Shown here: positions 43,696 to 52,366 of the stretch, one piece after another | Layout of the letters: each line of letters opens with the position of its first letter | Position numbering within the stretch: position 1 is the stretch's first letter | Assembly: GCA_022843385.1 (NCBI GenBank) | Contig: JALHNT010000031.1 | Span: 28,890 to 92,889 of the forward strand | DNA from: Anaerolineae bacterium | Lineage (GTDB): Bacteria; Chloroflexota; Anaerolineae; Aggregatilineales; Phototrophicaceae | Length of the DNA stretch: 64,000 nucleotides | Reading direction: 5' to 3' | The notes under the pieces: generated by a model | The model's input: the letters and a program-made list of their open reading frames with translations, nothing else | The model's database searches: none | What the model was told of the DNA's origin: nothing | Program-made: the position numbers and the translations under genes

Positions 43696-43727
43696 CCTCT
43701 CTCCTGCTGACGGTCCCAGGAGAGAGG
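43696..43727 (-). terminator. Perfect 10-bp hairpin after the slyD-like gene
   Basis: CCTCTCTCCT and AGGAGAGAGG form an uninterrupted 10-bp stem 8 bases after the stop at 43736. There is no T-run, so it may act as a Rho-assisted terminator or mRNA 3' stabiliser. Confidence 0.6.
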
Positions 43728-43735
43728 TGTATGGT

Positions 43736-44248
43736 TTACTTGTCGGATTCTTCTTCGTCGTCGTAGAAATAATCCGCCAGCGAATGGGGATGACCATGTT
43801 CCAGTTCTTCGTCATCAGCCTGGCGCATCCCCAGAATTTCGACTTCGAAGTGGAGCGTCTTGCCCGACAGCGGATGATTGAAATCGACCACCACTAAGCC
43901 ATCTGTGATTTCGACCACGCTGCCCTCGTAGATGTAGCCCTCGTCGTCTTCGACTTCGACCATCATCCCTGGTTCCAGGTTTTCCGCACCGGGGATTTCA
44001 TCGACGTCGAATTCGTCGATGTCTTCCTCGTCATAATCGCCGTAACCGTCTTCAGCTGGCACCGTGACGCTGACGCGGTCGCCAATCCGCTTGCCTTGCA
44101 GCGCCGCTTCCAGACCCGGCACGATATTCTCGCCGCCGTGCAGGTATTCCAGCGGTTCTTCCGCTGTCGCGCTCCCCATCTCTTCGCCATCGACGGTCAG
44201 CGTGTAAGCCAGGCTGACCACGACCCCATTTTCGATTTGCTCAGGCAT
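43736..44248 (-). CDS. slyD: SlyD-like FKBP-type peptidyl-prolyl isomerase
   Basis: 170 residues, cytoplasmic. The N-terminus VVVSLAYTLTVDGEEMGSA and LEYLHGGENIVPGLEAALQGKRIGD are the FKBP core; YGDYDEEDIDEFDVDEIPG begins the inserted chaperone (IF) region, and NHPLSGKTLHFEVEILGMR closes the fold, which is diagnostic of SlyD. It should catalyse prolyl isomerisation and bind unfolded chains. The tail is acidic with a few His, less metal-binding than the E. coli His/Cys tail. Monocistronic, with a strong hairpin downstream. Confidence 0.92.
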   Translation of the reverse strand: MPEQIENGVVVSLAYTLTVDGEEMGSATAEEPLEYLHGGENIVPGLEAALQGKRIGDRVSVTVPAEDGYGDYDEEDIDEFDVDEIPGAENLEPGMMVEVEDDEGYIYEGSVVEITDGLVVVDFNHPLSGKTLHFEVEILGMRQADDEELEHGHPHSLADYFYDDEEESDK

Positions 44249-44390
44249 AGTGTCTCACTTTCGAATCCAGTACATCGGCGGGCATTATAAACGACCCCCG
44301 CGCTGGAAAGATAGGCGGGATTAGACCGAGAGAGTCTGATCTGTGATACACTGATGTCGGATGACAACAGTCACATAAAAGTAGACATGT

Positions 44391-44765
44391 CTAGCTTTTG
44401 CGGAGTTGTTCGTTGTACTGTCCATAGGCTCTCAGACCGTCAATAAGCCCCTGCCGCAGCTCATCTGGGGCCAGTTGCAGATAGAGCGCTGTTCCCATCT
44501 CGAAGATAGCTACTGTACTGCTGTGCCACTCGGTCATGCCGATGCTGGCCCCAGCGGATTGGATGAAGGTCATCAGGGACTCTTCAGAGGGGGTTTGGAC
44601 GGCGAAGGTCAGAACAGCGAATTTCTGCGGACTGATACGGATGGGCGGGATAGCGACCAGCTGGCAGCCAGCCTCAGCCGCTTCATGCGTCAGCCAGGTG
44701 AAATCCACATCCGGGCGAATTGTCCAGGCGCAGACGTAAATCAAGGGATGAAGAGGGTTTGTCAT
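44391..44765 (-). CDS. Hypothetical protein, probably from a leaderless mRNA
   Basis: 124 residues with no recognised domain; mixed alpha/beta character and no signal peptide. There is no Shine-Dalgarno before ATG 44765. A consensus -10 TATAAT ends 6 bases before the ATG and a -35 TTGCCG lies 17 bp further, so transcription would start at or next to the A of the ATG. It is divergent from the cNMP-binding gene, with back-to-back promoters, which suggests shared regulation. Confidence 0.72.
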   Translation of the reverse strand: MTNPLHPLIYVCAWTIRPDVDFTWLTHEAAEAGCQLVAIPPIRISPQKFAVLTFAVQTPSEESLMTFIQSAGASIGMTEWHSSTVAIFEMGTALYLQLAPDELRQGLIDGLRAYGQYNEQLRKS

Positions 44766-44771
44766 AGAGTC

Positions 44772-44800
44772 ATTATACTGGCGGTGGATGGCAGCGGCAA
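44772..44800 (-). promoter_or_regulatory. Promoter predicting a leaderless transcript
   Basis: Minus strand: -35 TTGCCG (44800-44795), 17-bp spacer, -10 TATAAT (44777-44772). The ATG at 44765-44763 starts 6 bases after the -10. Confidence 0.75.
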
Positions 44801-44801
44801 A

Positions 44802-44830
44802 TTGTACACAGTGGCGGACATCGTTATAAT
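44802..44830 (+). promoter_or_regulatory. Promoter of the cNMP-binding protein gene
   Basis: -35 TTGTAC (44802-44807), 17-bp spacer, -10 TATAAT (44825-44830). Its -35 is one base away from the -35 of the divergent promoter. The leader to ATG 44870 is about 33 bases. Confidence 0.8.
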
Positions 44831-44869
44831 CTCATCTCTCATTCGCGATTGCAGACAACGGGGGAAACC

Positions 44870-45304
44870 ATGTCCGACCTTGATACTCGTATGCGCTTTT
44901 TACAGACTGTACCCTTGTTTCAGGGTTTGGATGAACGGCAATTGAACCGCCTGGCAAAACGCTTTAATGAGCGCTCCTTCAACAAAGGTGAGACCATCGT
45001 TAATCAGGGGACGCTAGGTATTGGCTTATTCATCGTAGTGACTGGCAGCGCCGATGCTGTGCGCGCTCATCCCGACGGCAGCACCAGCGTCGTCAATCAT
45101 CTGGAACCGAAAAATTTCTTTGGCGAGCTCTCGCTGCTGGAGGATGCGCCACGCACCGCTTCTGTAGTAGCGGTTGAAGACTCAACCTGCCTGGTCTTGA
45201 CTCAGTTGGATTTCATGTCAGCGCTCAAGGAAGACAGCGACATGGCGATCAGCATGTTGAAGGAAATGGCACGCCGCTTCCGCCGCATGATGGAGGCCAT
45301 GTAG
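44870..45304 (+). CDS. Stand-alone cyclic-nucleotide-binding-domain protein
   Basis: 144 residues from ATG 44870, with GGGGGAAA just upstream. A Crp-type beta-roll is evident: FLQTVPLFQGLDERQLNRLAK, then GETIVNQGTLGIGLFIVVTGSADAV and the phosphate-binding-cassette region FFGELSLLEDAPRTASVVA, with Glu and Arg in the positions used for cAMP binding. The chain ends after the C helix with no helix-turn-helix, so it is not a DNA-binding Crp. It may sense cyclic nucleotide and act on a partner. Convergent with the cobO-like gene. Confidence 0.9.
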   Translation: MSDLDTRMRFLQTVPLFQGLDERQLNRLAKRFNERSFNKGETIVNQGTLGIGLFIVVTGSADAVRAHPDGSTSVVNHLEPKNFFGELSLLEDAPRTASVVAVEDSTCLVLTQLDFMSALKEDSDMAISMLKEMARRFRRMMEAM

Positions 45305-45309
45305 CCCGA

Positions 45310-45837
45310 TCAGAACTCAACGCCCGGCTGCGCCAAAATCCCCACATCATAGGGGTGCTTGATCTTGTCCATCGACGTGACCAGATCGGCATAGTCAATG
45401 AGCTCAGGTGGGGCATCCCGCCCGGTGATGATCAGGTGCAACGCAGCCGGTTTGTTGGCTTTCAGCCAGTCAACGGTTTCAGCTGAATCGATCCACTTCA
45501 GCGACATCAGATAGGTGAATTCATCCAGCACCAGCAGATCATATCTGCCCTGGGTGATCTTCTCCTGCGCCGCCTGCCAGCCATGTCTGGCTTTGGCGAC
45601 AGTCTCATCCATATCGCGCGAGGTCCAGGTGAAGCCATCGCCGGTCTTGATCCAGTCGATGCCCAGCTTCTCCGCCGCCCGTACTTCCCCCCAACTGCCA
45701 CCCTCGTGTTTGAGGAACTGGATCATACACACCTTCATCCCGCGTCCCCAGGCACGGAAGATCACCCCCAGCGCTGCCGTCGTTTTACCTTTGCCATCGC
45801 CAGTATTGACGATAACCAGTCCCTTGCGTTCACTCAT
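45310..45837 (-). CDS. cobO: Cob(I)yrinic acid a,c-diamide adenosyltransferase
   Basis: 175 residues. P-loop NTGDGKGKTTAALG (motif 13-20), CMIQFLKHEGGSWGE, WTSRDMDETVAKARHGWQ and LLVLDEFTYLMSLKW follow the CobO/BtuR family closely. It transfers the adenosyl group of ATP to cob(I)alamin or its precursor, in the cytoplasm, making coenzyme B12. No other cobalamin genes are near, so it probably serves salvage. Only 5 bases separate its end from the convergent cNMP-binding gene. Confidence 0.94.
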   Translation of the reverse strand: MSERKGLVIVNTGDGKGKTTAALGVIFRAWGRGMKVCMIQFLKHEGGSWGEVRAAEKLGIDWIKTGDGFTWTSRDMDETVAKARHGWQAAQEKITQGRYDLLVLDEFTYLMSLKWIDSAETVDWLKANKPAALHLIITGRDAPPELIDYADLVTSMDKIKHPYDVGILAQPGVEF

Positions 45838-45896
45838 TTACTGCACATCCTCATGGCTAACTGAAAAGGGATTTCAATATCAGATTCATGATCAGC

Positions 45897-47099
45897 TCAA
45901 GCGGGTTTAGTTGCTGGAACCACTGGGCAGCTGGCTGGCCCTTCTGGCGGATAAAGCCAGGTCTCACGCACAGCCGGATCTTGCGCCATCAGGCGAAACT
46001 CGGTGTATAGTGCCAGCAAGCTGGGGCAGTCACCCAGAATTTCCGCCGCTTGCCCTTGCACATACCAGCATTCGAATTCGCGTTCTCCGGGCGGTACATT
46101 CTGCATCACCTGAAGAGTCGAACACTGGTTGAGTGCTCGTTGCGCCGCTGCAAAATCTCCCTGCATAAAGTATTCCATGCCCAACTGATGCCAACCATTT
46201 GCCCACTCTGGGGCACGCTGAGTCACCTCACCACAGTGTCGAATAGCAGCATCACGTTCACGTAGCAGGCTGGAAAGCTCGCACAACCGCATCCGTGCTT
46301 TGACATTATCCGGATCGTAGGTTAGCACCTGATAGTAGGCGCTGGTGGCATCATCAGCATTGCCAAGCTGCATGGCATATAGGGCTCGTTCGTAGTAGAG
46401 CGGCGTCAGGTAACGATGATGGCTGATGGCGATCTCGATGGCCTGAATAGCGCGCCGATAATCACCCAGATCGCTATAGCTGATCGCCACCGCCCGCTGG
46501 CTTTCAACAATCCAGTCACCCTGCTGCACCGCAAGCTGACTTTCGCGCAGTGCAACCTCAAAGCTCCCCACCGCTGCATACGCCAGCGCCTTTGCCACCC
46601 GTGCCAGCGTATTCTGTCCATCCAGCCGTAGTGCCTCATCAGCTAGCCGCGCCGCTTCTGCTGGTTGTCCATTGGCTTGCAATACATAGGCATGAATCGC
46701 CAACCGCCGCGAACTCTGGTTATCGCGGCTCAAAGCCTCGCCTGTAATGTCCAATGCCAGTTCACGATCAGCTGCAGTGTTGTAATCAGCATAACTGCGA
46801 TAGATTAGCGCCCGCACCAGGAGGAGCAATGCATTCTCGTCATCCGGATTAGCGTCATAAGCCGCACGAGCCTGCTCGACCGTGGTATCCAGGTCGCCAC
46901 GCTCGAAGGCGCGCATCGCCTGCGTGAAGGGGTTTTGGGTGTCGCTGGGAGAGGCGAATTGTAATCGCTGCCCCATCCACTGCCACGACATGGTGGCTGC
47001 GCCCACCAACATCCCCAACAGAAAGGTCCAGGAAAAGCAGCCCGAACGCTGCGGCTGGCGACGAAACGAGAGTCGGGAAGAGCGACGCTGTATACGCAT
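45897..47099 (-). CDS. Membrane-anchored TPR protein
   Basis: 400 residues. Arg-rich N-terminus, one membrane helix (about 22-42), then TPR-like pairs of helices from about 58 to 360 (for example AMRAFERGDLDTTVEQARAAYDANPD, split by its spacing rule of 34, and LGMEYFMQGDFAAAQRALNQC). Six Cys occur late in the chain. The positive N-terminus predicts the TPR part outside the membrane. TPRs bind proteins or peptides; the partner is unknown. The ribosome site is weak. Confidence 0.87.
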   Translation of the reverse strand: MRIQRRSSRLSFRRQPQRSGCFSWTFLLGMLVGAATMSWQWMGQRLQFASPSDTQNPFTQAMRAFERGDLDTTVEQARAAYDANPDDENALLLLVRALIYRSYADYNTAADRELALDITGEALSRDNQSSRRLAIHAYVLQANGQPAEAARLADEALRLDGQNTLARVAKALAYAAVGSFEVALRESQLAVQQGDWIVESQRAVAISYSDLGDYRRAIQAIEIAISHHRYLTPLYYERALYAMQLGNADDATSAYYQVLTYDPDNVKARMRLCELSSLLRERDAAIRHCGEVTQRAPEWANGWHQLGMEYFMQGDFAAAQRALNQCSTLQVMQNVPPGEREFECWYVQGQAAEILGDCPSLLALYTEFRLMAQDPAVRETWLYPPEGPASCPVVPATKPA

Positions 47100-47317
47100 G
47101 GGCTGTTGTTCTCACGGGAAGGGCACCGACCAGATGTTGCTGTATAGCGTACCGCGTATACCCTGTAAATGCACGAAACAATGTTGTTAGTTTTGGGCGA
47201 TGATCAGCAAAGTTATCTGGGCGGGTTTGAAGGCGAATGAAACCAGGAGCTGATCTGTGCAACTTGCCGCTTATGGCTCTCCCCCATTCGCCTTCTATGC
47301 ACAAAAGTTTCCGCCAG

Positions 47318-47542
47318 TCAGGCGGCCCGGCTGAAGGCATAGGTGTGTTCCTGACGACGGGGCACTGGACGGGCGGCCACGAACTCGCGGCGATAGCGAT
47401 CCCACAGGGTCGGCAGTTGGCCGGTGATGGCGTCGAGGCGAGCCGTCTGGTCGGCGGTCAGGCGCTGACGGGCGGCCAGTCGATAGAGGTTGAGGCGTTC
47501 AGTAGCGAGAGGATGAATCTGGGTGAGCGTTTCCTCGTACAT
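47318..47542 (-). CDS. Small helical hypothetical protein
   Basis: 74 residues from ATG 47542; charged, predicted helical (HPLATERLNLYRLAARQRLTADQTARLDAITGQLP), no membrane segment. There is no strong Shine-Dalgarno, but the amino-acid composition and amphipathic pattern look protein-like and the competing plus-strand frame reads poorly. It lies between the TPR and maf genes. Unknown function. Confidence 0.5.
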   Translation of the reverse strand: MYEETLTQIHPLATERLNLYRLAARQRLTADQTARLDAITGQLPTLWDRYRREFVAARPVPRRQEHTYAFSRAA

Positions 47543-47707
47543 GGTTGGCTAACTTCTTGTGAAATGAACTCAACGGTCTTTGATTAGACCGCTTCTACCG
47601 CCCCGCTGTTACTGCCGGAGCGATCTTTTCTGACGCGATTCTAAGGCGCGCTATTGCTTCTGCTGCTGAAAGCCGGATAATGATCGACATCGTCTATCAG
47701 GTGCTTT

Positions 47708-48373
47708 ATGTCCCTAACCCACTTCATCCTGGCTTCCAGTTCACCGCGCCGCCGCGAGTTGTTCAGCACGCTCGGCCTGCCTTTCAGCATCCATAAACCC
47801 GATATTGATGAGACGCAGCACCCCGGCGAAGCGCCGCTGGACTATGTGCAGCGCCTCAGCCGCGAGAAGGCGCAGCGGGTGGCGACACAGTTGCAGCAGG
47901 CGGGGGACAGGCCGGTGCTGGCGGCGGATACGGTCGTCATCCTGAGCGCGGACACGACGGGCATTCATGAACAGGGCGATATCCTGGGCAAGCCGGCGGA
48001 TGAAGCTGATGCCCGGCTAATGCTGCGGCGGCTGCGCGGGCGGGCACATCAGGTCTGCACCGCCATCACGCTGCTGGATGCGGTGCAGGGGGAGCTGTAC
48101 ACCCGGCTGACGCGCACCACAGTCTGGATGCGCCCGTACAGCGACGACGAGATTGAGGCGTATATCGCCACCGGCGACCCGTTCGACAAGGCTGGGAGTT
48201 ATGCTATCCAGCATCCGCTGTTCCGCCCGGTGGCACGGGTCGAGGGCTGTTATACCAATGTCATCGGGCTGCCGATGTGTACGCTGTGCACGCTGCTGAG
48301 GCAGATCGGGATCGGCGCCGAATCATCAGGCGAGTGTGATTGTGACCGGCGTTATGCCGCATTGTTCAAGTGA
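47708..48373 (+). CDS. maf: Maf-family nucleotide pyrophosphatase
   Basis: 221 residues. FILASSSPRRRELFSTLGLPF at the start is the Maf signature; DIDET, LAADTVV, ILGKPADEADARLMLRRLRGRAHQV and KAGSYAIQ are the other family motifs. Maf proteins hydrolyse non-canonical or modified (d)NTPs to monophosphates, cleaning the nucleotide pool. The C-terminal extension (SSGECDCDRRYAALFK) is Cys-rich and not standard. It is followed 9 bases later by the rdgB-like gene, so both pool-cleaning enzymes are in one operon. Confidence 0.93.
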   Translation: MSLTHFILASSSPRRRELFSTLGLPFSIHKPDIDETQHPGEAPLDYVQRLSREKAQRVATQLQQAGDRPVLAADTVVILSADTTGIHEQGDILGKPADEADARLMLRRLRGRAHQVCTAITLLDAVQGELYTRLTRTTVWMRPYSDDEIEAYIATGDPFDKAGSYAIQHPLFRPVARVEGCYTNVIGLPMCTLCTLLRQIGIGAESSGECDCDRRYAALFK

Positions 48374-48382
48374 GGGACAGCG

Positions 48383-48985
48383 ATGAAGGATTTACTGATC
48401 GGCACCAGCAACCCCGGCAAACTGCGCGAATATGAGGAGCTGTTGGCCGGGCTGCCGCTGCGGCTGATGAGCCTGAAGGATGTCGGGCTGGACACGATGG
48501 AAGTGGCAGAAGATGCCGATACGCTGGAAGCCAACGCCAGCCTCAAAGCGCTGGCCTATGCCCGCGCCAGCCGGTTGCTGACGCTGGCGGATGATACTGG
48601 CCTGTTTGTTGATGCCCTGGGCGGCGCACCGGGGGTGTATCCGGCGCGCTATGGTGGACCAGGCTTGACGATGGCGCAGCGGCGGCACCGGCTGCTGGGC
48701 GAACTGACCGGCGTCCCGGATGCGCAGCGGACGGCGCGCTTCGTCTGTGTCATCGCGCTGGGGGTGGGTGATGAGGTGACCCAGGTGCGCGGGGTATGTG
48801 AAGGCCGCATCGCCCCGGTCGATGATGAAGGGGGCGAAGGCTTTGGCTACGACGCCATCTTCATCCCACAGGGCTACACCGTTTCCTGGAGCCACGTCCC
48901 GATGGCCGAGAAGAACCGCATCAGTCACCGGGGACAGGCGGCACAGGCCATCCTGCCAACGCTGCGTGGCTTGGTGAAAGGCTAG
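48383..48985 (+). CDS. rdgB: RdgB/HAM1-type XTP/dITP pyrophosphatase
   Basis: 200 residues. GTSNPGKLREYEELL opens the fold, EANASLKA and LADDTGLFVDALGGAPGVYPARY form the active site, GFGYDAIFIPQG and ISHRGQAAQ are the nucleotide-binding signatures. It removes dITP, XTP and similar purines to prevent mutation. The ATG at 48383 follows GAGGGAC of the maf end. Operon with maf. Confidence 0.94.
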   Translation: MKDLLIGTSNPGKLREYEELLAGLPLRLMSLKDVGLDTMEVAEDADTLEANASLKALAYARASRLLTLADDTGLFVDALGGAPGVYPARYGGPGLTMAQRRHRLLGELTGVPDAQRTARFVCVIALGVGDEVTQVRGVCEGRIAPVDDEGGEGFGYDAIFIPQGYTVSWSHVPMAEKNRISHRGQAAQAILPTLRGLVKG

Positions 48986-50056
48986 TCAGAGGGCGTCATG
49001 ACGCTGAGTGTTCCCGATGCTTAGGACGAAGTCCACGCCAAAAGCCAGCGACGGCGTCATCGCTCCGCGCAGCGCCCCGTTCAGCACCCGTTCCACCACT
49101 GGCACAGCCGCCTGCGCCGTGAAGTGATAGCCTTCGAGCGTCTCCAGCCAGGCCTCGCGCTGCTCCCCGGCGGCGTTCCACACTCGCGCAACCAGATGAG
49201 AACGACCACCCAGCCGCGCCATCTCATCCGGGCCGGTGACATGACGGGCGATCTGGCGATTGAGAAAGCGGCGCAGCCCCTCCATTTGCAACAGGCTGGT
49301 CAGCAGCGGGCCAGCCAGCCGGGCAGCACGAATTGATGATGGGGCGATAGTCATATAGGTGGTGATATTGGGGATGCCGGTCGAACGATAGCCAGTCTCG
49401 ACATCACCCCAGGGGATAGGCAGCGCCAACCGTTCACCGTGCCGGAAGCGGAAGGCTTTCGCACCTGCACCCAACGGCTGCGCGACCAGTTGACTGTCGC
49501 GCCGCGCCACATTGCCGAGGCTGCCCATCAGCTCCAGCATCGACTGAGCCGTTCCGGCGCTGATGGCCGGGCGGCTGTCCGAACCTAATGCGCCCAGCGC
49601 TACTTCCGCGTGGGTGGCATCCGGCAGTTGATCGGCGACATGTTTCAGAAGACAATCGCTGGGGATGACATCGAAGCCGACACCGGGCAGCAGGGCGATG
49701 CCGCGTTCCTGGGCTGCCTCATGATGGCTGAAGACCTGTTGAAAGACCGGGATTTCGCCGGTGATGTCCAGATAATGCGCCCCGCTGTTCAGGCAAGCGC
49801 GCAGCATCGGCGCACTGGTATGGATGAATGGGCCGGCAGCGTGATAAACCAGCTTGACGCGCGAGACGGCCTGCGCCAGCGCCGCCGCATCTTCCAGATC
49901 AACGGCGACATAATCCAGGTTCAGCCGTTCGGCTAGGGGTTGGAGTTTGCCGACCGAGCGCCCAGCCAGCAGCGGACGATGCCCGCCGGCGACCGCCGCT
50001 TCAGCCACCAGTTGACCGGTGTAGCCCGTCGCGCCGTAAATCATCCAGTCTGGCAT
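48986..50056 (-). CDS. Saccharopine-dehydrogenase-like NAD(P)-binding protein
   Basis: 356 residues. N-terminal Rossmann motif YGATGYTGQLVAEAA (about 7-21), VDLEDAAALAQAVSRVKLVYHAAGPF and GAHYLDITGE follow the saccharopine-dehydrogenase/trans-acting enoyl reductase family. Members act on lysine-pathway intermediates or on acyl chains; the substrate here cannot be told. The stop abuts the stop of the rdgB-like gene on the other strand (convergent, no gap). Confidence 0.87.
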   Translation of the reverse strand: MPDWMIYGATGYTGQLVAEAAVAGGHRPLLAGRSVGKLQPLAERLNLDYVAVDLEDAAALAQAVSRVKLVYHAAGPFIHTSAPMLRACLNSGAHYLDITGEIPVFQQVFSHHEAAQERGIALLPGVGFDVIPSDCLLKHVADQLPDATHAEVALGALGSDSRPAISAGTAQSMLELMGSLGNVARRDSQLVAQPLGAGAKAFRFRHGERLALPIPWGDVETGYRSTGIPNITTYMTIAPSSIRAARLAGPLLTSLLQMEGLRRFLNRQIARHVTGPDEMARLGGRSHLVARVWNAAGEQREAWLETLEGYHFTAQAAVPVVERVLNGALRGAMTPSLAFGVDFVLSIGNTQRHDAL

Positions 50057-50141
50057 GTTGTATATCCTATTTCGATCAAATAATGAGTATCAGTGTAGCC
50101 AGCTCAGCGTTGATGTACCAGGATCATAACGATCTGTAGGT

Positions 50142-50170
50142 TTGATTGATTAGAAAATATGTGCTACAAT
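50142..50170 (+). promoter_or_regulatory. Promoter of the radical SAM gene
   Basis: -35 TTGATT (50142-50147), 17-bp spacer, -10 TACAAT (50165-50170); the leader to ATG 50205 is about 28 bases. Confidence 0.75.
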
Positions 50171-50204
50171 GAGATCATATCCAAGTGATACGGAGAAAAT
50201 CAAC

Positions 50205-51143
50205 ATGTCCGTTTCAACTGCCGAAGTGTCGTTTGAGCAGGTGTATTTCGATTTGTTCCAGAGTAGCCCGCCCAGCTCGATCCGTTATGGCGAAAGCGCC
50301 AGCGATATTCTGCGCGAGGGGCGTGGCTTCATTGATGGCTTCGATTTCACGCTTCAGACTCAGGTGGGCTGCCCTGGCGGCTGCCTGTTCTGCTATGTGC
50401 CATCCGGTACTCGCCTGACCCCCGCAGCGCTGCGCGGCGAGAACTGGGGCTTTGAAGTGCGTGAGAAAAAGGATGTGGCACAGCGCTTGAGTCACTGGCT
50501 GAAAGAGGAACGACTGGCCGACAAGACGATCTACTGGAGCGGTGTGACCGATCCGTATGCGACCCGCAGCAGCCTGACACGGCAGATGTGGGATGTGCTG
50601 CTGGAGACTCCGCCAGAACTGCGTCCCCGTCGAATTGCTGTGCAGACCCGCTATCGCCCGGATCGCGATGTGACGCGCATGGCCGAGTACAACCGCACTA
50701 GTCAGCCATCGGATGGCGGCCCGGCAGTGGTTATCAGCTACAGCATTGGGACTGACCGCGATGATCTGATCCACGCCTGGGAGCGAGCCACGCCCAGCTT
50801 CGGTCAGCGCCTGACGACCATCGAACGGCTGCGACAAGCGGGGATATGGGTGGTGCCAACTCTCAGCCCATTCGGATTATGGAACGATCTGGAAGGAGCA
50901 GCACAGCAATTCAAGCGCTGGGACATCCCGTATATCACCCTGTTGTTCTTCAAGAAGAATACTGAGTCATCCAATACGCCAACGGGATTCCTGGCTTATC
51001 TGGAGCGTGAGTATCCGCAGCTCCTTGAGTCATCATGGCAGGCGGAGCAGCTTCACCATTTGCGGCGGATCTATGGGCGTAGCCATGTGTTGATTGGCAA
51101 AGCCGGTTTCGCATCCTTGACCGAGCCGCATCAAGTCATCTGA
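50205..51143 (+). CDS. Radical SAM protein, SplB-like
   Basis: 312 residues from ATG 50205, with GGAG nine bases upstream. The cluster motif CPGGCLFC places Cys56, Cys60 and Cys63 to bind a 4Fe-4S cluster, and WSGVTDPYATRSS and VQTRYRPDRDVTRM resemble spore-photoproduct-lyase-like radical SAM proteins. The generic reaction is reductive cleavage of S-adenosylmethionine to a 5'-deoxyadenosyl radical; the substrate is unknown. It has its own promoter and is followed after 10 bases by a VOC protein that may belong to the same transcript. Confidence 0.88.
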   Translation: MSVSTAEVSFEQVYFDLFQSSPPSSIRYGESASDILREGRGFIDGFDFTLQTQVGCPGGCLFCYVPSGTRLTPAALRGENWGFEVREKKDVAQRLSHWLKEERLADKTIYWSGVTDPYATRSSLTRQMWDVLLETPPELRPRRIAVQTRYRPDRDVTRMAEYNRTSQPSDGGPAVVISYSIGTDRDDLIHAWERATPSFGQRLTTIERLRQAGIWVVPTLSPFGLWNDLEGAAQQFKRWDIPYITLLFFKKNTESSNTPTGFLAYLEREYPQLLESSWQAEQLHHLRRIYGRSHVLIGKAGFASLTEPHQVI

Positions 51144-51153
51144 AAGAGGAGCG

Positions 51154-51558
51154 ATGTTAGCACCGATATTATCGTGTCGGGACGTGGATGCCAGCATTAT
51201 TTATTATACCCGCTGCCTGGGCTTCACCCTGAACTGGCGCAAACGCGATTGGGGTGGAAAAACGACCTTCGCCAGCCTGACGCTGGGGACGGCTGAAGTG
51301 ATGCTGGCAATGATTGAGGGAATTGCGCCAATCAGCCGGGGGCATCTGGGAGCAGGAGTGCAGCTTCATATTGATCTGCCGCAGGAAGTCGCCATTGATG
51401 AGCTGTATGAATGGGCGAAACGTCACGGCGCGAGCATCACCCAGCCGCTTGAAGAATGGGCTGGTAAAGCCCGCAGCTTCAGCGTTAACGACTGCGATGG
51501 TTATCAGTATCGTATCGCCCAGTCAGCGATGGCCCCGAGGCTGGAGAACGCCGGGTGA
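51154..51558 (+). CDS. Glyoxalase/bleomycin-resistance (VOC) superfamily protein
   Basis: 134 residues, GAGGAG 5 bases before ATG. ILSCRDVDASIIYYTRCLGFTLNWRKRDWGG and the later QLHIDLPQEVAIDELYEWAKRHGA show the paired beta-alpha-beta-beta-beta modules of the VOC fold; SVNDCDGYQYRI supplies a late metal-ligand-like acid. Members range from glyoxalase to antibiotic-binding proteins; the ligand is unknown. Co-transcribed with the radical SAM gene, by spacing. Confidence 0.87.
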   Translation: MLAPILSCRDVDASIIYYTRCLGFTLNWRKRDWGGKTTFASLTLGTAEVMLAMIEGIAPISRGHLGAGVQLHIDLPQEVAIDELYEWAKRHGASITQPLEEWAGKARSFSVNDCDGYQYRIAQSAMAPRLENAG

Positions 51559-51766
51559 AGGGCGTACAATAGGGGAGGCGTTCGAAACCTGGAATGTGTC
51601 GACCAGAATTGAGTGTGGGTCTGGATCGTTATGCCGCACGTCGCCAATCGTTTTCCCTCTGGCTGTTTTTCTTCAGGATACCGAATGGACGGCGCTTTAC
51701 GCGCAAGTCAGGCATGACTGCGCCGGATGGGCAGCCAAAATAGGGCTGCAAGGGAGTCGAATCATC

Positions 51767-52291
51767 ATGGATGTACCAATGCTAATGAACGCGCTAGCGA
51801 GTTATGGCGCGGTATTGGGCTGTGGGCCGCGTCATCCGCGTTCGCCGCATGGTCAACTGACCAGCCGCGTCGCCAAGTATCTGAGCTACTTCCCGTTCCT
51901 CAAGCAGGACACGGCCTATGTTGATTTCATGGAAGTCTATTCGGGAACTTCGCTTTACCGCCCCGCGCCGCTGCTGGCGGTGGATGTGCCGGGGTTCAGC
52001 GATGCCTCGGTTGGATTGGTGAAGTTCAACGATGGCTACTACTGGAAGGGTGAGGTCAACATCGTCACACCCGATCGCTTCCTGATTTTCGCGACACTGG
52101 AATATGCCACTCAGCAGCGGATCGAGGTCGCGGCGGCCTTCGCCTTCGATGCCAGCGGACAGCGTCCATTCGGGGTGTATCGCGCCGACAGCCGCGAGGC
52201 CGAAGCCAGCGACTTCGTGTGGTGGCGGGCCAGCTTCGGCGACTGGCTGGTGTGGCTGGTGCAAGATGAGCTGCGGCGGTTGATCGCATAA
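51767..52291 (+). CDS. Hypothetical protein, 174 residues
   Basis: ATG 51767 follows AGGGAG at a spacing of about 11; the same frame stays open far upstream, through the VOC gene, but those residues are not protein-like. The product is rich in aromatic residues and has a strand-rich centre (VDVPGFSDASVGLVKFNDGYYWKGEVNIVTPDRF) and a C-terminal WWRASFGDWLVWLVQDELRR. No membrane helix or known domain. It stands alone between the VOC gene and the MntA/HepT pair. Confidence 0.65.
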   Translation: MDVPMLMNALASYGAVLGCGPRHPRSPHGQLTSRVAKYLSYFPFLKQDTAYVDFMEVYSGTSLYRPAPLLAVDVPGFSDASVGLVKFNDGYYWKGEVNIVTPDRFLIFATLEYATQQRIEVAAAFAFDASGQRPFGVYRADSREAEASDFVWWRASFGDWLVWLVQDELRRLIA

Positions 52292-52366
52292 TCGGATCCG
52301 TTCAAAATACCGCTGAGAGGGAAGAATGTCTATAATGAAATGGTGCAGTGGAATCGAGGTTGAGCG

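Noticed and set aside
51314..51766. N-terminal extension of the hypothetical at 51767.
   Set aside because: This part overlaps the VOC gene in another frame and its translation does not look protein-like; the ATG with AGGGAG at 51767 is preferred.
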